A stretch of DNA of 64,000 nt from Brevibacterium sp. (GTDB lineage: Bacteria; Actinomycetota; Actinomycetes; Actinomycetales; Brevibacteriaceae). The translations under genes and the position numbers were made by a program. The DNA lies in the NCBI RefSeq assembly GCF_031179145.1, contig NZ_JAPSIB010000008.1, forward strand, positions 65,287 to 129,286, read 5' to 3'. Numbering within the stretch: the first letter of the stretch is position 1; every line of letters starts with the position of its first letter. Positions 52,575 to 60,434 of this stretch are shown piece after piece. Below the pieces are notes generated by a model. That model was given only the letters and a program-made list of their open reading frames with translations. It was not told where the DNA came from and ran no database searches.

Positions 52575-53912
52575 TCAGCGCTGCGCGTGCGCCAGGGCCG
52601 GCTCCCGGTGAACGGGATGGGGAACGTATGAGGTTGTCTCCGGCGCTTCGCCTGCTTGAGGTTCCGCCGGTGCCTGGGCAGCCTGCTCCCGGTTCGCGGA
52701 CCCTGCCTGCACGGGCTCGGCCCGGACCGGGATCAGATCGCAGACCTCCCGGACCGCGCCGCGTCCGCCCGGCCGATCGAGCACGACTCGGGCAGCCGCC
52801 CGCACCTTGGGGTGGGCGTCGGCGACGGCGATGGGCCAGCCGACGACGTCGAAGGCTTCGAGGTCGTTGATGTCATTGCCGACGTAGGCCACGCGGGACG
52901 CGTCAAGACCGTTGCGGTCGATCCACGCACGCAGGACCTGACCTTTATTGTCGACGCCTTGGGTTACTTCTACGTGAAGTTTCTCCGCCCTGCGGGTGAC
53001 GACTGGATTGCGTTCTTTCGACAGGATCATCACCGGCACTCCGGCCTTCACCAGTCGGGAGACACCCATGCCGTCACCGCGGTGGACGCGGACCTGCTCA
53101 TTGCCGTCCTCGTCGACATAGGCACCGTCGTCGGTGTGGACGCCGTCGAAGTCGGTGACGAGTGCGTCGACGTCGATGATCTCCGCCGTCTCCTGCGTTG
53201 AGGCGATCGCCCGGACCAGGGTCAGGTCAGACATGTCGTCGATCTCGCGGGCATGCTCGGGCGGGACCTCCTCGATCGCGATCCGACCGAAGAACCGGTG
53301 CTCGTGGAGGAGCAGGCCATCGGTGCGCATGACGTAGAAGGCGCCGGTTTCGTTGAAGTGCTGCGCCCGGTCCTGGCGGCGGGGACGGAACGAGGCGTCG
53401 TGGCCGACAGCCACGGCATGCCCCTCGGCGTCGAGGCGCCAGAGGAAGGAATGGTCCTCGACCGCGGAGAACACGACGTCGGCAAGACCTGAGGACACGG
53501 TGCGCACCGCATTGTCGATCGACGCGGAGTCGATGAAGGGGGAGGTGCACTGGAGGAACACGGTGGTGTCGAAGCGCTCGTCAAGGCTGCCGAGGGTGTG
53601 GATCAGCGCCGACTCACTCGTCGCCAGGTCTCCGGCGATGTCGGCGGGACGGTGGGACACCTCGGCGCCGGCCCGGATGGCCTCGGCGGCGATGTCCTCG
53701 TGATCAGTCGATACGATCACCCGGTCGATGCTCGGGGTGGCCCTGGCGGCGTGGACGGCGCGGGCGAGGAGCGAGGTCCCGGCGACCTTCTGCAGGTTCT
53801 TCAGGGGGATGCCCTTGGAGCCGCCGCGGGCCGGGATGATCGCCACCGTGCGGTGCGGCCTGTCCGTCGTCGCCGGAGGGTCGGGGAGATTCGTCGTCGT
53901 TTCTGCAATCAC
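52575..53912 (-). CDS. neuA: CMP-nonulosonate synthetase fused to KdsC-like HAD phosphatase
   Basis: 445-aa two-domain enzyme. Domain 1 (~20-235): cytidylyltransferase with 'IIPARGGSKGIPLKNL' (~25), 'STDHEDIA' (~68) and 'LQCTSPF' (~118). Domain 2 (~248-400): HAD of the KdsC/nonulosonate-9-phosphatase group with the catalytic 'DFDGVHTDD', 'ILSKERN', Lys in 'GVDNKGQVL' and 'VGNDINDLEAF', all intact. It should dephosphorylate a nonulosonate-9-phosphate and activate it with CTP. The C-terminal ~45 residues are Ala/Pro/Glu-rich. The start is GTG. It is the first gene of the minus-strand cluster. Confidence 0.88.
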   Translation of the reverse strand: MIAETTTNLPDPPATTDRPHRTVAIIPARGGSKGIPLKNLQKVAGTSLLARAVHAARATPSIDRVIVSTDHEDIAAEAIRAGAEVSHRPADIAGDLATSESALIHTLGSLDERFDTTVFLQCTSPFIDSASIDNAVRTVSSGLADVVFSAVEDHSFLWRLDAEGHAVAVGHDASFRPRRQDRAQHFNETGAFYVMRTDGLLLHEHRFFGRIAIEEVPPEHAREIDDMSDLTLVRAIASTQETAEIIDVDALVTDFDGVHTDDGAYVDEDGNEQVRVHRGDGMGVSRLVKAGVPVMILSKERNPVVTRRAEKLHVEVTQGVDNKGQVLRAWIDRNGLDASRVAYVGNDINDLEAFDVVGWPIAVADAHPKVRAAARVVLDRPGGRGAVREVCDLIPVRAEPVQAGSANREQAAQAPAEPQAGEAPETTSYVPHPVHREPALAHAQR

Positions 53913-54058
53913 AATGATTCGACGCTAACGAGGCGGGGTGACGGGACGGTGAACGGAGATCGACGCCGAGGCGAGGGCTGGATTGCCGGCCGGTGCCGGG
54001 TCCGCTGGTGGGAGGGCCGAGGTGAGGGGGTGGTTCTGTCCTCGGACATAATGGTGGG

Positions 54059-55657
54059 ATGCCATTCAAACGTTTCACGGCAAGAGTGCTGTCTTCTTTC
54101 GGCGCGAATGTCTCCCCACTGCTGCCCGTTAGGAAGCTTGGCTCACGTGAGAAGTGGGCGTTTGCGCTCAGCAGTGCGGTCGGGCTTCTCGTGGCCCTCT
54201 ATCTCATCCGGGCGACAGCGCCGGGCCTGCTCACCAACGACAGTTCCTTCCAGCTCGCGCAGGCGCTGGGCCAGGAGCCGTTCAACGACTGGCACCCGGT
54301 GATCATGAGCGTGGTCTGGAGCGGCCTGATCTCGATGACGGGCAGCATCGGGTCGATGGCGGCGGCCCAGATTCTCTTCGCCTGGCTGTGCGCCTGCGGT
54401 CTGTCCGTGTTCCTGCTGCGGGCCACGGGCCGGTGGTGGACTCCGGTGGTGGCTCAGGTCTTCATTCTGCTGCCGAACACGATCAACATGTGGGGAATCG
54501 TGTGGAAGGACGTCCACCTGGCTCTGGCGCTGGTGTGCTCGATCGTGTGCCTGTTCCTGATCCGGACTGCGGGCAGGCGGATGGGCTGGGCGCTGTTCGG
54601 TGTGAGCGTGCTCGCGCTGATCTACGCCGTGCTGGTGAGGAAGAACGCGATCGTCATCGCCCCGCCGATTCTGTTGGCGGGAATCTTTGTGCTCACCGGG
54701 CCCTGGTCGGCTCAGCGTCTGCGTCGGCCTGTGCTCATCACTGTGGCGGCGGTCTGTGCTTTCGTGATCGCGGTGCTCGGTGTCGGCAAGGCGATCGATC
54801 TCGCCGTCGATCCCTCGCACAATTCGCAGTTCACCCAGGTGATGATCGACGACATCATCTTCGCCCTGCCCACCGAGGCCGTTGAGCGCAGCGAAGTCGC
54901 ATCCCCTGAGCTCAAGGAGAAGATGCTCGCTGCGAAAGCCGAGTGTGAAACCAAGGAGGCGTACTGGGACGCCTACTGGAAGTGCTACGGGCGCGGTGCC
55001 TCGGGGAAGGGCTTCACGAGCGTGGCCCGTCCCGATGAGATCACGGCGCTGTGGATGGAGCAGGTGCCGAAGGAGCTGCCCCGTTATGTCGACTATCGGC
55101 TCTTCACGTTCGGCAAGCTGCTGTTCACGAGCAAACTCGAGTTCGTCAACCACAACAAGGCGTTCGAGCCGTTGGAGTACCCGCGAGCCAATCAGGCGGT
55201 GGAGTCCTATGTTGTGGATCTCGGGGTGACTCAGCTGCCGTGGCTGTTCCACGGCTGGTTCTGGCTGCTGCTGAGCCTGGCGGGACTGGTCGCGGGCTTC
55301 AGGGCGCGATCGTTCGTGGGGCTGTGCGTGCTGGCGGCCGGTGTTCTGTATCTCGCGAGTTTCATCCCCACCGTGCCGGCCCAGGACTACCGCTACATCT
55401 TCCCGCTGGTCCTCACGACAATGCTCGGCGGGGCGATCGTCGCCATCGATGCCCGTGTCCGCGCGAGGGGCGTCGCTCGTTCGCGCGGTGGCGATCGTCT
55501 GGACGGGGGAGGCGACCGTCTCGACGCGGCCGACGATCGTCTGGACGGGGGCGGCGACCGTCTCGACGCGGCCGACGATCGTGTGGACGGGGGCGGCGAC
55601 CGTCTCGACGCGGCCGACGATCGTGTGGACGGGGGCGGCGGGTTCAGCGCCAGGTGA
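54059..55657 (+). CDS. Polytopic membrane protein, GT-C-like, with 14-aa repeat tail
   Basis: 532-aa protein with about ten helices between residues 35 and 460 and an extracytoplasmic loop (~265-355) containing two Cys. 'TNDSSFQLAQALG..PFNDWHPVIMSVVW' (~60-90), with acidic and His residues after helix 1, is reminiscent of lipid-linked-sugar glycosyltransferases (GT-C fold). It may act on the neighbouring surface polymer; I cannot name the family. The tail (~478-527) is a tandem repeat. A CATAAT -10 box (54047-54052) predicts a leaderless mRNA. The last 14 nt overlap the convergent O-mannosyltransferase gene. Confidence 0.65.
   Translation: MPFKRFTARVLSSFGANVSPLLPVRKLGSREKWAFALSSAVGLLVALYLIRATAPGLLTNDSSFQLAQALGQEPFNDWHPVIMSVVWSGLISMTGSIGSMAAAQILFAWLCACGLSVFLLRATGRWWTPVVAQVFILLPNTINMWGIVWKDVHLALALVCSIVCLFLIRTAGRRMGWALFGVSVLALIYAVLVRKNAIVIAPPILLAGIFVLTGPWSAQRLRRPVLITVAAVCAFVIAVLGVGKAIDLAVDPSHNSQFTQVMIDDIIFALPTEAVERSEVASPELKEKMLAAKAECETKEAYWDAYWKCYGRGASGKGFTSVARPDEITALWMEQVPKELPRYVDYRLFTFGKLLFTSKLEFVNHNKAFEPLEYPRANQAVESYVVDLGVTQLPWLFHGWFWLLLSLAGLVAGFRARSFVGLCVLAAGVLYLASFIPTVPAQDYRYIFPLVLTTMLGGAIVAIDARVRARGVARSRGGDRLDGGGDRLDAADDRLDGGGDRLDAADDRVDGGGDRLDAADDRVDGGGGFSAR
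55491..55640 (+). repeat. 42-bp tandem repeat in the 3' end of the membrane-protein gene
   Basis: Units start at 55491, 55533 and 55575 with a partial fourth at 55617, each encoding 'DDRLDGGGDRLDAA'-like sequence. Copies are nearly identical at DNA level, so the expansion is recent, and 42 bp keeps the frame. Confidence 0.85.
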
Positions 55658-57548
55658 CGTTCCACATGCGGGCGTTCCACGCCTCGAACGGGATGACTTC
55701 ACCCGTGTAGATCGGCCAGAAGTAGGCGAACGCCATGATCGCGGCGACGAGGACGAGCCCGACGCCGAGTCGACGCAGGAGCAGAGGGCCGGGCACCCGC
55801 CGGCCGCGGGGGACGCCGACGGGCGCTCGCCCCCACAGCAGTGCGAGGCAGTACGTGAGCGCGAGGACGACGAAGGGCACCATGACAATGGTGTAGAACG
55901 TGAAGATCGTGCGCTCCTGGTAGGCGAACCACGGCAGCCAGGTCGCGGCGAGGCCGGTGAGGATGACTCCGGCACGGACATCGCGGCGCAGGATCCAGGC
56001 GGCCAGGACGAGGAGGAGCGCGACGGGTGCCAGGCCCCAGATGACGGGATTGCCCACCGAGGTGATCGCCGAGGAGCACTTGGTCGCGGCGCATCCCAGG
56101 TCGCCATGGCTGAGTGACTCGTAGTAGAAGGACGTGGGCCGCCACTGCACGATCCAGCCCCACGGGTTCGACATGTAGGGGTGTTCGGATTCGAGTCCGA
56201 CGTGGAAGGAGTACGCCGTGTAGTGGTAGTGCGCCAGGCCCGGCAGCCAGTCCAGCCAGGAGGGCAGCGCCTGCCACCAGCCGGGCGTCTCGGCCGCCCA
56301 TTGCCGATCCCAGGCGTCGGCGGAGAGGATCCACCCCGACCAGGTGACGATATAGGTGACCAGTGCGACCGGCACGAGTCGGAGGAACGCGGGCACGCTG
56401 TCCCTGATCAGAGCGCCGAGCCACGGGTGGACGACGCCGGCGCGGTGTCGCGAATGCACATCCCAGGCGACGACGAGAATCCCTAACGCCGCGACCGCAT
56501 AGAGACCCGACCACTTCACCCCCATCGCCAGCCCGAGGCTGAGGCCCGCGGCCAGCAGCCACCAGCGCGCGCCGAGGCGGGGGCCGAAGTTGAGCGCGTC
56601 TCGGTTCCGTCGGGCAGCGGCCGCGGCATCGAGGGCGTGTGCCGGTTCTTGTGTCGACTCCCGGGTTTCTTGGATCGACGGGGACCCCGCGACCGACTCG
56701 GTGGCAGGAATCTGCTGGGTCGACGCAGACCAGGCGGCCAGCCGCTTCGTCACCTGCTCGCGGTCGAGGACGATGAAGGCGAAGGCGAGCAGGATGAACG
56801 CCATCAGGACGATGTCGAGCAGACTCGTGCGCGAGTGAACGAAATGCTCACCGTCGATGGCGAGCAGTCCGGCAGCGACGCACGCGAAGAACGGGGAGCG
56901 CAGCAGCTTCCAGGCGATGAAGCCGATGAGGAAGATCGTCGCCGTGCCGAGGATCGCGACGGAGAAGCGCCAGCCGAACGAATCGTCGGCCCCGAAGAGA
57001 TGGATGCCCGCGCCGATGATCCATTTGCCCAGCGGAGGATGGACGACGTACTCAGGGGTCGACTCGATGACGCTGGGATCGCCGGCATTGAAGGAGTCGT
57101 CGGCGCCCTCGGGCCAGGATCTCTCATAGCCGTACTTGAAGACGGAGTACCCGTCCTTGACGTAGTACGTTTCGTCGAAGATGAGGCGATGCGGGAAGTC
57201 GAGGCGGAACAGCCGCAGCACGCCGGCGATCACTGTGATCAGGAGGAGCGCCGGCCACATCCACACGGGCGCCCGAGTCGACCACATTCCTGCGGTGAAG
57301 AGTTCGCGCCGGATGGCAGCTGCGTTGGAGAGGAGCGTCTCGTGCCGCCGCGCTCGCTGCTCCTTGGCCATGCGGGAGTCGTGCCCCGCAGGTGTGGAGG
57401 AGTCGTGCTCCGCAGTCATGGGGGAGTAGTGCTCCGCAGTCAGGGGGGAGTAGTGCTCCGCAGGGGCGGCCTCGGGGATGCCGTGCAACGATTCGTTTTC
57501 GGGGTCGGTGGACCGCCTCGGCGGAGGGGGATCCTGGGGCTGGTTCAT
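55644..57548 (-). CDS. Protein O-mannosyltransferase (PMT, GT39)
   Basis: 634-aa membrane glycosyltransferase that moves mannose from polyprenyl-phosphate-mannose to Ser/Thr of exported proteins. The catalytic Asp-Glu lies in 'LIFDETYYVKDGY' (~122) and 'HPPLGKWIIGAGIHLFG' (~163) is the next PMT landmark; about eleven helices follow. The C-terminal 'TIVMVPFVVLALTYCLALLWG' region is typical of actinobacterial Pmt. The first ~95 residues are polar and contain a small repeat ('AEHYSPLTAEHYSPMTAEHD'). Start 57548 has no clear ribosome site; Met at 57372 ('MAKEQRARR') is an alternative that removes the repeats. Confidence 0.88.
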   Translation of the reverse strand: MNQPQDPPPPRRSTDPENESLHGIPEAAPAEHYSPLTAEHYSPMTAEHDSSTPAGHDSRMAKEQRARRHETLLSNAAAIRRELFTAGMWSTRAPVWMWPALLLITVIAGVLRLFRLDFPHRLIFDETYYVKDGYSVFKYGYERSWPEGADDSFNAGDPSVIESTPEYVVHPPLGKWIIGAGIHLFGADDSFGWRFSVAILGTATIFLIGFIAWKLLRSPFFACVAAGLLAIDGEHFVHSRTSLLDIVLMAFILLAFAFIVLDREQVTKRLAAWSASTQQIPATESVAGSPSIQETRESTQEPAHALDAAAAARRNRDALNFGPRLGARWWLLAAGLSLGLAMGVKWSGLYAVAALGILVVAWDVHSRHRAGVVHPWLGALIRDSVPAFLRLVPVALVTYIVTWSGWILSADAWDRQWAAETPGWWQALPSWLDWLPGLAHYHYTAYSFHVGLESEHPYMSNPWGWIVQWRPTSFYYESLSHGDLGCAATKCSSAITSVGNPVIWGLAPVALLLVLAAWILRRDVRAGVILTGLAATWLPWFAYQERTIFTFYTIVMVPFVVLALTYCLALLWGRAPVGVPRGRRVPGPLLLRRLGVGLVLVAAIMAFAYFWPIYTGEVIPFEAWNARMWNVTWR

Positions 57549-57593
57549 CAACGACAAGTTTAAGGTGCTCGGCTGCGCAGAGTTGCAGGGCCC

Positions 57594-58346
57594 ATGCAGA
57601 CTGAGGTCGCATGTGCCGACCGGGGCCGATGCGGGCCTCTGCACTTCACCCGGCCGACAACCCGCAGTGCTCGGTTGCGGGCCTCCCGCTCCGGTGCCCC
57701 GCAGACGCCGACCGCCTATACTGGCGGCATCGACTACGACACCAGCTCCCCCTACGGCACCAATGCCGCCTACGGGCCCAACTCTGCATATGCGCCTGAT
57801 GGAGGCTGCGGCCCCAACCCCGCACAAGGGCCCAACTCTGCGCATTTCCATGACCCCGCCGCCGTATACGGTCACAATTCCGCGTACGCTCACAACCCCA
57901 CCGCAGCGTACGCACATGATCACAACACTGCGTACGGTCACAACGCCGCGTACGCACATGATCACAACGCCGCGTACTGGCCGCAGATGCCTGTCCCGGT
58001 CAAGCCGAAGGCCAACAGCACAGCGACTTGGTCCATGTGGTTGGGAATCGTCGGGCTGGCCGGCGGAATCATCTGCCAACTGCTCACGTTCTTCCTCTCC
58101 TACGTCGGGCTCATCTTCATATTCGTGACCATGGTTCTCTGGTTCGCGCCGATCCTCGCGGTCGTCTTCGGCGTGAAAGCTCAGCGACAGGTGAAGCAGA
58201 GATACGAACGCGGTGCCGGTCAGGCGACCGCCGGCCTGGTGATGGGGATCGTCGGAATCATCGCGGCGCTGCTCTATCTGATTCTGCTGATCATGTTCGC
58301 AGGAGCGGCGATCGCGTTCTTCGGAGTCGTGGGCGCCTTCAACTGA
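57594..58346 (+). CDS. DUF4190-type membrane protein with Tyr/Asn/His-rich N-terminus
   Basis: 250-aa protein. The C-terminal two-helix DUF4190 domain (~145-245) reads 'WSMWLGIVGLAGGIICQLLT...VFGVKAQRQVKQR...AGLVMGIVGIIAALLYLI'. The N-terminal region (~45-130) is a repeat of 'AYGHNAAYAHDHN' units, encoded by near-identical 24-39-bp DNA blocks (57880-57980). The start is uncertain: residues 1-40 are Arg-rich and the DNA there resembles the non-coding upstream region of the next, paralogous gene. Function unknown; such proteins sit in the membrane. Confidence 0.6.
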   Translation: MQTEVACADRGRCGPLHFTRPTTRSARLRASRSGAPQTPTAYTGGIDYDTSSPYGTNAAYGPNSAYAPDGGCGPNPAQGPNSAHFHDPAAVYGHNSAYAHNPTAAYAHDHNTAYGHNAAYAHDHNAAYWPQMPVPVKPKANSTATWSMWLGIVGLAGGIICQLLTFFLSYVGLIFIFVTMVLWFAPILAVVFGVKAQRQVKQRYERGAGQATAGLVMGIVGIIAALLYLILLIMFAGAAIAFFGVVGAFN

Positions 58347-58502
58347 TTCTCGGACCCGTGCAGACCGAAGTCACCGCTGTGGGCCGGGTGCGGAACGGTG
58401 CCGCATGGGAAGAGCGCGCTGCAACAGGATTGCAACCTCGTCGCCTTGGGTTGCGCCTGCCGACTGGGTACCGTTGTACCTGAGTTCAAGGAGAGCAGGC
58501 CA

Positions 58503-58979
58503 ATGAGCAGTCAGAACAACTGGAACAATCCAGACATGTACTACCAGCAGGAGCGTCCTCAGTCCGGACCCTCTTATGATTCCAACTACGGATCGAACGT
58601 CAGCAACGTTCCGGCCAGCTACAACTCCGGTTCCGCCTACGGGGCCGGAGCCGCCTATGGGGCACAGCCCAACTATGCCGGATCGGCAGCCGGCTACCCG
58701 ATGCTGCCCCCGAACAACACCCTGGCGATCATCGGCATGGTGGCATCGATCTTCGGGTTCGTCTCCTCGATCTTCATCGCAGGAATCGCCGGAATCATCA
58801 TGGGTCACATCGCTCTCAAGCAGATCCGCGAACGTGGTGAACGCGGCGAGGGGATGGCGAAAGCCGCACTCTGGGTCGGCTACATCGGCACCGCACTCTG
58901 GGTGCTCTTCTGGATCGTCTATGTGCTGTTCTTCGTGGTCATCCTCGGCGGCGTGTTCTTCGCAGCCGGAGTTTCCTGA
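58503..58979 (+). CDS. DUF4190-domain membrane protein
   Basis: 158-aa paralog of the preceding gene. A Gln/Asn/Tyr/Gly-rich N-terminus (~1-75, 'YNSGSAYGAGAAYGAQP') precedes the DUF4190 domain with two helices ('LAIIGMVASIFGFVSSIFIAG' ~77 and 'AALWVGYIGTALWVLFWIVY' ~121) and the conserved 'IIMGHIALKQIRERGERGEGMA' loop. AGGAGA precedes the ATG at good spacing. It abuts rsmI (2 nt), so they are probably co-transcribed. Confidence 0.8.
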   Translation: MSSQNNWNNPDMYYQQERPQSGPSYDSNYGSNVSNVPASYNSGSAYGAGAAYGAQPNYAGSAAGYPMLPPNNTLAIIGMVASIFGFVSSIFIAGIAGIIMGHIALKQIRERGERGEGMAKAALWVGYIGTALWVLFWIVYVLFFVVILGGVFFAAGVS

Positions 58980-58981
58980 GG

Positions 58982-59950
58982 ATGACCACCTCCTCATCGG
59001 AGCAGAATTCCGATGGACCGACTGCCTCGGGGGAGGAGATCTCGGCGGAGCCCGACTCCGTCGGTGACCCCCTCGAGAAGGATGTTGACCACTTGACCGG
59101 GATCGACCCCCTCGCCGACCCCGCAGGCGGGCGACTGGTGCTTGTCGGCACTCCGATCGGCAACCTCGGCGACGCTTCGCTGCGGATGCAGCAGGCCATC
59201 GAGACGGCCGACGTCATCGCCGCCGAGGACACGCGGCGCTTCCTCTCGTTGGCGCAGCGACTCGAACTCGAGCACACCAATCGTGTGATCAGCGTCTTCG
59301 ACCACAACGAGCACAGTCGCGCCCCCGAGCTCGTGGAACTCATCCGCGCCGGCAGGACCGTCGTCCTTCTCAGCGATGCCGGCATGCCGGCTGTCTCCGA
59401 TCCCGGGTATCGCGTCGTCAAAGCCTGCGCCGAGGCAGATCTGCCGATCACCGCCACCCCGGGCCCCTCTGCGGTCCTGATGGCGCTCGCGGTCTCGGGG
59501 CTGCCGAGCGACCGGTTCAGCTTCGAAGGGTTCCTGCCGCGGAAGGGCGGAGCGCGCAGAAAACTGCTGGAAGAGCTCAAGACGGAGAAGCGGACGATGG
59601 TCTTCTTCGAAAGCCCGCATCGGATCACCGACACGATGGAGGACTTCCTCACCGTGATCGGCGCCGACAGGCCGATGAGCATCAGTCGGGAGCTGACCAA
59701 AACGTACGAGGAGACCCTCCGCGGAACCATCGGCTCGCTGCGCGACCAGGCTGCCGGGGGACTGCGCGGGGAGCTCACCCTGGTGCTGGCCGGTGCCAGC
59801 GAGGAGGAGACGAAGCCGGAGGACCACCTCGGCCAGATGGCGGTGCTGGTCGACTCCGGCGTCCGCGCGAAAGAAGCCGCCGGGCAGGTGGCGAAACGCT
59901 TCGGGCTGTCCAAGCGCGACATCTACGAGGCCTGGCTGCACCGGGAGTGA
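58982..59950 (+). CDS. rsmI: 16S rRNA (cytidine-1402-2'-O) methyltransferase
   Basis: 322-aa SAM-dependent tetrapyrrole-methylase-fold enzyme that methylates the ribose of C1402 in 16S rRNA. 'LVLVGTPIGNLGDASLRM' (~52), 'DVIAAEDTRR' (~78), 'VVLLSDAGMPAVSDPGYR' (~121), 'PGPSAVLMALAVSGLPSDRF' (~160) and 'FESPHRI' (~210) are the family signature. The first ~45 residues are acidic and extra. Its mate RsmH is elsewhere. TGAGGATG gives a close ribosome site overlapping the DUF4190 stop. Confidence 0.95.
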   Translation: MTTSSSEQNSDGPTASGEEISAEPDSVGDPLEKDVDHLTGIDPLADPAGGRLVLVGTPIGNLGDASLRMQQAIETADVIAAEDTRRFLSLAQRLELEHTNRVISVFDHNEHSRAPELVELIRAGRTVVLLSDAGMPAVSDPGYRVVKACAEADLPITATPGPSAVLMALAVSGLPSDRFSFEGFLPRKGGARRKLLEELKTEKRTMVFFESPHRITDTMEDFLTVIGADRPMSISRELTKTYEETLRGTIGSLRDQAAGGLRGELTLVLAGASEEETKPEDHLGQMAVLVDSGVRAKEAAGQVAKRFGLSKRDIYEAWLHRE

Positions 59951-60434
59951 CGGGCGGTGCTTCCCGGCCGGCGCGGCCACTGGCAATTCCGCTGCATGGT
60001 CCGTCAACTGCGGTATTTCCTCCTGCGGAACTTCAGTCCCGTCGAGCCGAGCATGCGGACTTGAACGTGACAGGTTGTGGATATTTGAAGCCTGCTTTGC
60101 TTTGAATGGCACGGTTTGCAACTCGTGCTAGTCAAAGTGGACCGGGCACAAATGGTCAGGTGCCGTCGGAAGTGGAACCGTTCCGGCCACTTCGCGGCAT
60201 CCTGAGGAAGTCACTCCGAAGGCGTTAGAGCAACGGCTCCGCAGACTCGCGTGCGTGCCGGCCTTGAGTAGACGTGTGACTGCATGACAGCGACGGACTG
60301 CTGATGACTCGTGCTCTCGAATCCGTGGACATGTGCTCGAACTTGGGCTCTCAGGCGCTGTGGGATGAGAACGCCTGTCCACATCCAAGAAATCCGAGCG
60401 TGAATTGCGCCTTTCACTCGGAGAGAGTGAACGC
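59951..60434. other. Gap before the AbiEi-like gene
   Basis: About 480 bp of lower-GC sequence. It carries the left 25-bp repeat (60082-60106). I see no credible gene, RNA or promoter elsewhere in it; reverse-strand frames here are Ser/Arg-rich and unsupported. Confidence 0.55.
60082..60106 (+). repeat. Left direct repeat flanking the AbiEi-like gene
   Basis: TATTTGAAGC-N5-TTGCTTTGAA; the two 10-mers are exact and equally spaced in the right copy at 61557-61581, 1475 bp away. Confidence 0.6.

Noticed and set aside
55491..55640. RTX-type calcium-binding repeats in the membrane-protein tail
   Set aside because: The Gly/Asp-rich unit (GGGDRLDAADD) has a 14-residue period and lacks the nonapeptide GGxGxDxUx pattern.
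57717..57722. TATACT as a -10 box inside the first DUF4190 gene
   Set aside because: It encodes Tyr-Thr of the repeat-rich N-terminus, and no in-frame start follows at a useful distance.
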